Source of the DNA: Pelagibacterium luteolum
Lineage (GTDB): Bacteria; Pseudomonadota; Alphaproteobacteria; Rhizobiales; Devosiaceae
Assembly (NCBI RefSeq): GCF_900100665.1
Contig: NZ_FNCS01000001.1
Coordinates: 355,119 to 419,118, forward strand
DNA length: 64,000 nucleotides
Reading direction: 5' to 3'
The notes under the pieces are model-generated. The model was not told the DNA's origin. It did not search any database and saw nothing but the letters and a program-made list of their open reading frames with translations. Position 1 is the stretch's first letter, and every line of letters begins with the position of its first letter. The translations under genes and the position numbers were made by a program. Positions 57,914 to 64,000 of the stretch are shown here, one piece after another.

Positions 57914-58144
57914 CTATTTGCCCACCATGTCCTTGAGCAGGGCCTCGGCTAAAGGCTGCGCATCGCGCGCCTCACTGGCCGGCACGGCAATCGCCAGCCC
58001 TTTGCCCGTCAGTCCCGTACCGATCCCCGGCAAGCCGCCATCGAGAATTTCGCGCGGCGAGAACCCATGCGCTCGGAGGGCCGTCACCATGAGGCGCGCC
58101 ACCGATTCCCGTTCGACGTAAACAATGGTCTCGTAGTCGGTCAT
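57914..58144 (-). CDS. Small DUF2007-like protein, 76 aa
   Basis: A 76-aa protein with the pattern of DUF2007 'putative signal-transducing' proteins: 'ETIVYVERESVARLMVTALR' then 'HGFSPREILDGGLPGIGTG', and a final helix with 'AQPLAEALLKDM'. The ATG at 58144 lies just after the sdhB terminator, so it is transcribed separately. No biochemical role is known for the family. The match is from memory and moderately sure. Confidence 0.7.
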   Translation of the reverse strand: MTDYETIVYVERESVARLMVTALRAHGFSPREILDGGLPGIGTGLTGKGLAIAVPASEARDAQPLAEALLKDMVGK

Positions 58145-58162
58145 CGGTCTCTCCCGGATAAG

Positions 58163-58193
58163 AAAAAGGGCCCGGAGCGCGTAGCTCCAGACC
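58163..58193 (-). terminator. Terminator of sdhCDAB
   Basis: On the minus strand GGTCTGGAGC pairs with GCTCCGGGCC (two G-U pairs, 5-base loop), followed by CTTTTTC, 29 bp after the sdhB stop. Confidence 0.8.
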
Positions 58194-58221
58194 CTCCAAA
58201 CGTCTTGAACCGTCTCAAGGT

Positions 58222-59007
58222 TCAGGCGACCTTGCGTTCGATCATCATCTTCTTGATCTCGGCAATCGCCTTGGCCGGATTCAAACCCTTTGGACACACC
58301 TTGGCGCAATTCATGATCGTGTGGCAGCGATAGAGCTTGAACGGATCTTCAAGATCGTCGAGCCGTTCGCTCGTGGCCTCGTCACGGCTGTCGATCAGCC
58401 AGCGATAGGCCTGCAGCAAAACCGCTGGCCCGAGATATTTTTCCCCGTTCCACCAATAGGATGGGCACGAGGTCGAACAGCATGCGCACAAGATGCACTC
58501 GTAAAGCCCATCGAGCTTTGCACGATCTTCGCGGCTCTGCAGCCATTCGGTATCGGGGGTAGGCGATTTTGTCTGCAGCCAGGGCTGAACAGATTTGTGC
58601 TGCTCGTAAAATGTCGAAAGGTCCGGGACCAGATCTTTGACCACCGGCATGTGCGGCAGAGGATAAACCTTGACGGCGCCCTTGGAGACTTCATCCATCC
58701 CCTTGGTGCAGGCCAGTGTGTTGGCACCATCGATGTTCATCGCGCACGAACCGCAAATCCCTTCGCGGCAGGAGCGGCGCAGGGTGAGGGTCGGATCGAT
58801 GTTGTTCTTGATCCACAAAAGCCCATCGAGGATCATCGGTCCACAATCGTCGAGATCGACGAAATAGGTATCGATGCGCGGATTTTCCTGGGTATCGGGG
58901 TCATAGCGATAGACCTGATACTCGCGCAGATTGGTCGCGCCTTCAGGCTTTGGCCATGTCTTGCCGGCCTTGGGACGCGAGCGCTTGTCGAGAACTAGTT
59001 CAGCCAT
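58222..59007 (-). CDS. sdhB: Succinate dehydrogenase iron-sulfur subunit
   Basis: Carries electrons from FAD to quinone. Cysteine clusters for the 2Fe-2S ('[15 protein letters not shown]'), 4Fe-4S ('[11 protein letters not shown]') and 3Fe-4S ('[17 protein letters not shown]') centres are all present. The length of 261 aa is usual. It is last in the sdhCDAB operon, 11 bp after sdhA, and is followed by a terminator. Confidence 0.97.
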   Translation of the reverse strand: MAELVLDKRSRPKAGKTWPKPEGATNLREYQVYRYDPDTQENPRIDTYFVDLDDCGPMILDGLLWIKNNIDPTLTLRRSCREGICGSCAMNIDGANTLACTKGMDEVSKGAVKVYPLPHMPVVKDLVPDLSTFYEQHKSVQPWLQTKSPTPDTEWLQSREDRAKLDGLYECILCACCSTSCPSYWWNGEKYLGPAVLLQAYRWLIDSRDEATSERLDDLEDPFKLYRCHTIMNCAKVCPKGLNPAKAIAEIKKMMIERKVA

Positions 59008-59018
59008 ATCCCGCCTCC

Positions 59019-60818
59019 TTAATAGACACGCGCCTTGGGCGCGATCTTCGCCAGATCGATACCGTCGGACAGCGGATCGACATGCACAGGACGATAATCG
59101 AGGGTAACTTCACCCGCATCGTTCACCCAGCTCAGCGTATGCTTGCGCCAATTGGTGTCGTCGCGATCGACAAAATCCTCACGCGCGTGAGCACCGCGGC
59201 TCTCCTTGCGCGCCTCGGCCGAATAGACCGTGGTGATCGCATTGGCCATGAGATTTTCGAGCTCGAGGGTTTCAACGAGATCGGAATTCCAGATCAGCGA
59301 GCGGTCGAAAACCTTTACGTCACCGAGCTCGCCCCAGATTTCCGAAACCCGCTTACAGCCGTTTTCCAGCGTTTCCTGGGTCCTGAACACCGCTGCGTCA
59401 TCCTGCATGGCGTTCTGCATCTTGTCGCGAAGCTTGGCGGTCGGAATAGCGCCATTGGCGTTGCGCAGCCTGTCGAAACGGCTCATGATCTTGTCTTCGG
59501 ATGCCGCGTTGACCTCCGGGACAGGCGCGGTGCGATCAATGATCTCGCCGGCGCGAATGGCCGCGGCGCGACCGAACACCACAAGATCGATGAGCGAGTT
59601 CGAGCCTAGCCGGTTCGCACCATGCACCGAAGCACAACCCGCTTCACCGACAGCCATCAGACCCGGCACGGTCGCATCCGGCCCACCGCGAGAAGGGTCG
59701 AGCGCTTCACCGAAATAATTGGTCGGAATACCGCCCATATTATAGTGCACCGTGGGGATCACCGGGATCGGATCGCGGGTGAGATCGACGCCTGCAAAGA
59801 TCTTTGCCGACTCCGAAATCCCCGGCAGCCGCTCGTGCAGCACGGCGGGATCGAGATGGTCGAGATGGAGGAAAATGTGGTCGCCCTTGGCGCCCACGCC
59901 CCGGCCTTCGCGGATTTCCATGGTCATGCAGCGGCTGACGACGTCGCGGCTGGCCAGGTCTTTTGCATTGGGCGCATAGCGCTCCATGAAGCGCTCGCCC
60001 TCGGAATTGACGAGATACCCGCCCTCTCCACGCGCGCCTTCGGTGATGAGGCACCCCGAACCGTAGATCCCAGTCGGGTGAAACTGGACGAATTCCATGT
60101 CCTGGAGCGGCAGCCCGGCACGGGCCACCATGCCATTGCCGTCACCGGTGCAGGTGTGCGCCGACGTCGCCGAGAAATAGGCGCGACCATATCCACCCGT
60201 TGCCAAAACCACCATCTTGGCGCGGAACCGGTGAATGGTGCCATCATCGAGCTTCCAGGCAATAATGCCTTCGCATTTGCCATCATCGCTCATCAAGAGA
60301 TCTAGCGCGAAATACTCGACGAAAAACTCCGCGTTGTGGCGCAGAGATTGACCATAAAGCGTATGGAGGATCGCGTGGCCGGTCCGGTCGGCCGCTGCAC
60401 AGGTGCGCTGCACTGGGGGCCCGTCACCGTAATTTTGCATGTGCCCGCCGAACGGGCGCTGATAGATCTTGCCCTCTTCGGTACGCGAGAACGGCACGCC
60501 GTAATGCTCGAGCTCATAAACGGCCTGCGGCGCCTCACGCGCCAGATATTCCATGGCGTCGTTGTCGCCCAGCCAGTCCGACCCCTTGACGGTGTCGTAC
60601 ATGTGCCACTGCCAGCTATCGGGGCCCATGTTCGAAAGCGAAGCGGCGATGCCACCCTGCGCCGCGACAGTATGCGAGCGTGTGGGGAAAACCTTGGTAA
60701 CGCAAGCGGTCTTGAATCCCTGCTCGGCCATGCCCAGCGTCGCACGAAGACCCGCGCCGCCTGCGCCGACCACCACGACGTCATAGGCGTGGTCGATGAT
60801 TTGATAAGCCGAAGCCAT
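59019..60818 (-). CDS. sdhA: Succinate dehydrogenase flavoprotein subunit
   Basis: Oxidises succinate to fumarate with covalently bound FAD. The Rossmann motif '[20 protein letters not shown]' and the FAD-linked histidine in '[14 protein letters not shown]' are visible, as are '[19 protein letters not shown]' and the active-site 'SREVGARGEGG'-like region ('[12 protein letters not shown]'). The length is 599 aa. It lies between sdhD and sdhB with very short gaps. Confidence 0.98.
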   Translation of the reverse strand: MASAYQIIDHAYDVVVVGAGGAGLRATLGMAEQGFKTACVTKVFPTRSHTVAAQGGIAASLSNMGPDSWQWHMYDTVKGSDWLGDNDAMEYLAREAPQAVYELEHYGVPFSRTEEGKIYQRPFGGHMQNYGDGPPVQRTCAAADRTGHAILHTLYGQSLRHNAEFFVEYFALDLLMSDDGKCEGIIAWKLDDGTIHRFRAKMVVLATGGYGRAYFSATSAHTCTGDGNGMVARAGLPLQDMEFVQFHPTGIYGSGCLITEGARGEGGYLVNSEGERFMERYAPNAKDLASRDVVSRCMTMEIREGRGVGAKGDHIFLHLDHLDPAVLHERLPGISESAKIFAGVDLTRDPIPVIPTVHYNMGGIPTNYFGEALDPSRGGPDATVPGLMAVGEAGCASVHGANRLGSNSLIDLVVFGRAAAIRAGEIIDRTAPVPEVNAASEDKIMSRFDRLRNANGAIPTAKLRDKMQNAMQDDAAVFRTQETLENGCKRVSEIWGELGDVKVFDRSLIWNSDLVETLELENLMANAITTVYSAEARKESRGAHAREDFVDRDDTNWRKHTLSWVNDAGEVTLDYRPVHVDPLSDGIDLAKIAPKARVY

Positions 60819-60824
60819 ATGCAG

Positions 60825-61175
60825 TTAACCTCCGAAGGCGAGGACGAGCACCGACACCAGCGCGATCGCGCCGATGATGACGGTGAATGTTGTGTTGGCG
60901 GTCTTGGCCAGTCCGTGGAGCTTTGGCTCGTGGACATAATCCTCGATGATCTCGTACATGCCGATCCGCATATGGACGAGCGCCGAACCGATCAGCACCA
61001 ACGCCAAAATCGCAACGATGGGATTGGCGAAGGTCGCCGCCATCTGTGCGCGATCGGCGCCGGCGAGGTTCACGACCAGCCAGATCAGAAAGCCGACGAA
61101 AACGATATTGAGCGCGCCGGTGACGCGCTGGCGGATAAAGGTGCCAGTCCCTTTTTCACCCGGATGCGTTTTCAT
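60825..61175 (-). CDS. sdhD: Succinate dehydrogenase membrane anchor SdhD
   Basis: Three hydrophobic spans ('ALNIVFVGFLIWLVVNLAG', 'PIVAILALVLIGSALVHMRI', 'TVIIGAIALVSVLVLAF') and the quinone/heme-site pattern 'HMRIGMYEIIEDYVHE' mark this as the small SDH anchor. The ATG at 61175 gives 116 aa; a GTG two codons earlier is possible. It anchors SdhAB to the inner membrane with SdhC, which lies 9 bp upstream. Confidence 0.95.
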   Translation of the reverse strand: MKTHPGEKGTGTFIRQRVTGALNIVFVGFLIWLVVNLAGADRAQMAATFANPIVAILALVLIGSALVHMRIGMYEIIEDYVHEPKLHGLAKTANTTFTVIIGAIALVSVLVLAFGG

Positions 61176-61184
61176 GCCCACCCC

Positions 61185-61568
61185 TTAAAACCAGACAAAC
61201 AGCGCCCAGACCACAAGGGTCGCGGCGATGGAAAAGACGAGCGTCGCAATCGTAATCGTTTCGCGGCTGGCCGCATCGAAACCAGAGCCCGTGTCCCAGA
61301 TGAAATGCTTGATGCCGCCCGCCATGTGGTGAAACAGCGTCCAGGTATAAAGGAACAACCCGACCTGGATGATCGGATGCGCAAAGAAACCCTGCACGCC
61401 ACCGAGCTGATCCTGGCCAAGCGCCGCCGCGCCCAACCACAGCACGAACAAGATCGTGCCCAGATACAACCCGACCCCAAGCACGCGATGGATGATCGAC
61501 ATCGTCATGGTGAGGGTGAAGCGATAGACGGAAAGATGCGGAGAGGTCGGTCGGAACTGCTGCGCCAT
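61185..61568 (-). CDS. sdhC: Succinate dehydrogenase cytochrome b556 subunit SdhC
   Basis: Membrane subunit with heme b and quinone site. It opens 'RPTSPHLSVYRFTLTMTMSIIHRV', the family signature, and has the heme histidine in 'LFHHMAGGIKHFIWD'. Three spans are visible. The ATG at 61568 gives 127 aa; the longer frame has no conserved sequence. It is the first gene of sdhCDAB; the 265-bp gap to the divergent Nudix gene should contain both promoters. Confidence 0.95.
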   Translation of the reverse strand: MAQQFRPTSPHLSVYRFTLTMTMSIIHRVLGVGLYLGTILFVLWLGAAALGQDQLGGVQGFFAHPIIQVGLFLYTWTLFHHMAGGIKHFIWDTGSGFDAASRETITIATLVFSIAATLVVWALFVWF

Positions 61569-61806
61569 TGCTGCCTCGATCTGGCCACACGAGAATACGT
61601 GCGGCAAAGCGAAAGCCGGTTGCCCGGCCAAGAACTCGGGGCCAACTTCTAATCGTGCTTTACCCATTCGTCAAAGGGCGGGACTTACGTCTTTGGTCTG
61701 AAAAGCAAGTTCGATGCGCGGGCTAATATACTGAGTTTCCAAATCATATTTCGCTCGGACGCTGGACAAGCATGGCTAAGTCAAGGCAAACCTGAATAAA
61801 TGTCAG

Positions 61807-61820
61807 CTAGGTTTACCTAG
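61807..61820. promoter_or_regulatory. CTAGGT-TT-ACCTAG palindrome before the Nudix gene
   Basis: Perfect 6-bp arms with a 2-base centre, 14 bp before the Nudix ATG and just upstream of AAGGTAAAG. The position suits a repressor operator for the Nudix gene. Confidence 0.4.
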
Positions 61821-61833
61821 AAGGTAAAGCATC

Positions 61834-62418
61834 ATGTCCCCAAAACCTCTCATCGCCATCACATCGAAAAAAATCCTCGCCAAAGCATGGGGATCGCTGA
61901 CCGAATACGTTTTCGACTATCTCCATAGCGACGGCGGTCAAACTTCGATCAAACGCGAGGTCTACGATCACGGTAGCGCGGCAGCGATTCTCCTTCTCGA
62001 TCCCGACCAAAGATTGATCACGCTCGTGCGCCAGTTTCGGCTGCCGCCGCACTTGAATGGCAACGACCCCATGATGCTCGAAGTGTGCGCCGGCCTGCTC
62101 GATGGTGACACGCCAGAGGTTTGCGCCAAAAAGGAAGCAGTTGAAGAAACCGGCATCGCGCCGCGCGACATCGTCTTCGCCTTCGATATCTATGCCAGCC
62201 CGGGATCGCTCACCGAAAAGGTTTCGTGCTTTATCGGTTTTTACGGAGAGGCCGACAGGATCGGCGCAGGCGGCGGACTGGACCACGAAGACGAGGATAT
62301 CGAGATCGTCACGATCCGCTATGACCAGGCTTTGCCCATGATCGCGTCAGGGGCCATAATCGACGCCAAGACCGTGGCCCTCATCCAGCACGCCGCGCTG
62401 TCCGGCCATTTTGGCTGA
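61834..62418 (+). CDS. Nudix hydrolase, NudK/ADP-ribose pyrophosphatase type
   Basis: A 194-aa Nudix enzyme. The Nudix box reads 'GLLDGDTPEVCAKKEAVEETGI', with the EExG motif intact, in the layout of NudK/NudF proteins ('ITLVRQFRLPPHLNGNDPMMLEVCAG' before it and 'ASPGSLTEKVSCFIGFY' after it). Likely substrates are nucleoside diphosphate sugars such as ADP-ribose or GDP-mannose. It is divergent from sdhCDAB and preceded by a small palindrome that may control it. Confidence 0.88.
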   Translation: MSPKPLIAITSKKILAKAWGSLTEYVFDYLHSDGGQTSIKREVYDHGSAAAILLLDPDQRLITLVRQFRLPPHLNGNDPMMLEVCAGLLDGDTPEVCAKKEAVEETGIAPRDIVFAFDIYASPGSLTEKVSCFIGFYGEADRIGAGGGLDHEDEDIEIVTIRYDQALPMIASGAIIDAKTVALIQHAALSGHFG

Positions 62419-62478
62419 ACGGTGCAACGCGGCAGTTCGGTCGGCGTTAAAGCGATACACGCAAGAGAGAACGGCCCT

Positions 62479-62886
62479 ATGCAATTTCACACAGGACGTC
62501 TGATCGACCACCTCCACCTCCGTGTCGCCGATTTGGAAAAGAGCCGCGCATTTTATCGCGCCGCCCTCGGCGCGCTCGGGCGCGAAATAACCCATGAGGA
62601 CGAGAATCACTTCGCTTCCGATGAACTCTTCGTCGACAAAGCCGATGGCTACGTCTCCCGCGTCCATCTCGCCTTTCAGACGACGGGCCCAGAAATGATC
62701 AAGGCATTTTATGAGGCTGCATTGGCGGCCGGGGGGACCGACAATGGTGCACCCGGCGAACGCAACTACCATCCCGGCTACTACGCCTGTTTCGTCCTCG
62801 ACCCCGACGGCAACAATATCGAAGCTGTCTGGCACGGCCCCCATGAGCGCAGCGCGCCCTCGGTGGTAATGACCACGCCCGGCTGA
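62479..62886 (+). CDS. VOC-fold (glyoxalase/bleomycin resistance) family protein
   Basis: A 135-aa protein with the two-halved VOC pattern: 'LIDHLHLRVADLEKSRAFYR' at the start and 'HPGYYACFVLDPDGNNIEAV' at the end, with metal-ligand candidates His and Glu. Close relatives are annotated only as glyoxalase-like; the substrate is unknown. The ATG at 62479 is chosen as the start of the conserved domain; an in-frame start 57 bp upstream exists. Probably co-transcribed with the Nudix gene. Confidence 0.88.
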   Translation: MQFHTGRLIDHLHLRVADLEKSRAFYRAALGALGREITHEDENHFASDELFVDKADGYVSRVHLAFQTTGPEMIKAFYEAALAAGGTDNGAPGERNYHPGYYACFVLDPDGNNIEAVWHGPHERSAPSVVMTTPG

Positions 62887-62890
62887 ATGA

Positions 62891-63100
62891 TCAAACGTAG
62901 TCGATCAGCTTCTTGTCCGGATCATAGGGCTGATCGGCGACCTCCTTGGTCACCGCCTGCCCGCAGCGCATCTTGCCTGCGCCCGCATCGAACACATAGT
63001 GCGGCTCCCCATAGAGCAGCCAGCCTTCCGAGAGCGCCTTGGTCACCTTGTGACAAAAGGCGGAATCATCCTCACCGGACAAAAACCTGTAGATCACCAT
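62891..63100 (-). CDS. DUF1737 domain protein, 69 aa
   Basis: A 69-aa protein spanning the whole DUF1737 domain ('IYRFLSGEDDSAFCHKVTKA', 'EGWLLYGEPHYVFD'), a short alpha-beta fold of unknown role common in proteobacteria. It ends with an acidic basic stretch 'YDPDKKLIDYV'. It stands alone on the minus strand, converging on the VOC gene with a 4-bp gap and divergent from the carbonic anhydrase gene. Confidence 0.85.
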   Translation of the reverse strand: MVIYRFLSGEDDSAFCHKVTKALSEGWLLYGEPHYVFDAGAGKMRCGQAVTKEVADQPYDPDKKLIDYV

Positions 63101-63207
63101 CTTCCCACCATACGAAATCGATTACGGCAATTGCGGCCGACACATTGATCTTGCGCCCGCCCTAAGCTAATCGCTTAGCGGAGAAGTGGACGCAAGGAAA
63201 AGACGGC

Positions 63208-63852
63208 ATGGCGCAAGTATTCCCCTCCTTCCTGCTCGATGGCTATCGCAATTTCATGTCGGGACGCTACGCGACCGAACGCGATCGCTACCGGTCATTG
63301 GCCGAAGAGGGGCAGCGTCCCCGCACCATGGTGATCGCCTGCTGCGACTCCCGTTCGGCACCCGAGACGATCTTCGATTGCGGGCCGGGCGAATTGTTCG
63401 TGATCCGCAACGTCGCCAATCTCGTGCCGCCCAACGGGCTCGATACGACGTTTCATTCCACCGCAGCAGCGCTGGAATTCGGCGTCATTCACCTCAAGGT
63501 CGAGCATATCGTCGTGATGGGTCACGGCCGCTGTGGCGGCATTGCTGGCGCCCTCGCGACCTCTGCAGGCCACGCGCCCGAAGGTGACTTCATCGGAAAA
63601 TGGCTCACAATGGTCAGCGACATGGCCAACCGCGTCCAGGCGCAGAGCGACCTGTCGCTCTCAGAACAGCAAACCGAGCTTGAGCGCATTTCCATCCGCC
63701 AGTCGGTCAATAATCTGTCAGCATTCCCTTTCGTCAAATCCCGTGTCGATGACGGCCAGCTGAGCCTGCATGGCGCATGGTTCGATATCTCTTCAGGCGA
63801 ATTGTGGACGATGAACGGCGACAGCGGCGACTTCCTGCGCCCCGCCGCGTAG
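63208..63852 (+). CDS. Beta-class carbonic anhydrase
   Basis: Zinc enzyme that interconverts CO2 and bicarbonate. Zinc ligands Cys45 (ACCDSR, with Asp47-Arg49 dyad), His106 and Cys109 (GHGRCGG) are present. 'ELFVIRNVANLVPP' and 'AALEFGVIHLKVEHIVVMGHG' complete the family signature. The length of 214 aa is normal. It is followed at once by a convergent transporter gene whose stop is one base away. Confidence 0.95.
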   Translation: MAQVFPSFLLDGYRNFMSGRYATERDRYRSLAEEGQRPRTMVIACCDSRSAPETIFDCGPGELFVIRNVANLVPPNGLDTTFHSTAAALEFGVIHLKVEHIVVMGHGRCGGIAGALATSAGHAPEGDFIGKWLTMVSDMANRVQAQSDLSLSEQQTELERISIRQSVNNLSAFPFVKSRVDDGQLSLHGAWFDISSGELWTMNGDSGDFLRPAA

Positions 63853-64000
63853 TTACGCCCCCGGCTGAATCGGGGCCTGTTTGGGCTTGATCCTGATCAC
63901 CGTCAGGATCAAGCCACAAAAAACCAGAACGCCACCGGCGAGATCGACCGGATAAAGCGTTTCGCCAAGTATCAAGACACCCGACGAAATGCCTGCGATC
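63853..64000 (-). CDS. DMT/EamA transporter, C-terminal part (cut by window edge)
   Basis: The last 48 residues of a minus-strand gene are visible: 'ISSGVLILGETLYPVDLAGG' and 'VLVFCGLILTVIRIKPK', ending in a polar Gln/Pro tail. This matches the final two spans of EamA-type transporters, as in the intact family member near 44 kb. The 5' part lies outside the window. The stop codon abuts the carbonic anhydrase stop. Confidence 0.8.
   Translation of the reverse strand, partial: IAGISSGVLILGETLYPVDLAGGVLVFCGLILTVIRIKPKQAPIQPGA
63884..63915. repeat. 13-bp perfect inverted repeat in the transporter 3' end
   Basis: GGCTTGATCCTGA (63884-63896) and TCAGGATCAAGCC (63903-63915) pair perfectly around 6 bases, inside coding sequence. 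It lies 32 bp after the carbonic anhydrase stop and may act as a 3' structure for that mRNA. No T-tract follows on the plus strand. Confidence 0.6.

Overview
The window looks like the chromosome of an alphaproteobacterium of the order Hyphomicrobiales (Rhizobiales), most like the Devosia/Pelagibacterium group. This rests on the atpHAGDC order, the mdh-sucCD-sucAB-lpd and sdhCDAB blocks, the obgE-proB-proA-nadD-rsfS-rlmH-envC-ctpA-rppH order, ribosomal protein L21 with a C-terminal helix-hairpin-helix extension, and a MotB of alphaproteobacterial type. The genus is inferred from protein flavour only.

Positions 1-16688 are an integrated element. A perfect direct repeat of at least 95 bp lies at 1-95 and 16594-16688. 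The right copy runs into the 3' end of a tRNA-Ser(CGA) gene (16675-16764, minus strand). A P4-type tyrosine integrase sits just inside the left repeat. It is followed by a small HTH protein, a replication module (winged-helix protein, DnaB-type helicase, DUF1376 protein) and a ribbon-helix-helix-like regulator. Next come three large genes (6117-11624) resembling podovirus DNA-ejection or internal-virion proteins, the last with an N-terminal SleB-like cell-wall hydrolase. A divergent XRE-regulator switch follows at about 12.75 kb, then a run of small genes that includes predicted exported proteins and an HNH endonuclease broken by a one-base frameshift. I see no terminase, portal, capsid, neck or tail gene. 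The element is therefore either a satellite-like mobile island that carries its own ejection and entry proteins, or a strongly reduced podoviral prophage.

From 16.7 to 46.2 kb the chromosome is ordinary. It holds motAB (minus); a GGCT-fold protein and an MBL-fold hydrolase; rplU-rpmA; two tandem GNAT acetyltransferases; obgE, proB, proA, nadD, rsfS, rlmH, an EnvC-like murein hydrolase activator, ctpA, a divergent polysaccharide deacetylase, rppH and an Asp/Glu racemase, mostly with overlapping start and stop codons; a chemoreceptor; the F1 ATPase genes atpHAGDC (minus); priA (minus); xerC; a DMT transporter; and a secreted protein made of seven cysteine-containing repeats.

From 46.2 kb to the end the window is dominated by the TCA cycle on the minus strand: sdhCDAB, mdh, sucCD, sucAB and lpd, with a MAPEG protein, zapE, an Omp19/AprI-like lipoprotein and a small DUF2007-type protein interspersed. 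The right end carries a Nudix hydrolase, a VOC-fold protein, a DUF1737 protein, a beta-carbonic anhydrase and the C-terminus of another DMT transporter cut by the window edge. Most supported chromosomal operons end in clear stem-loop terminators. No rRNA, CRISPR array or insertion sequence was seen.
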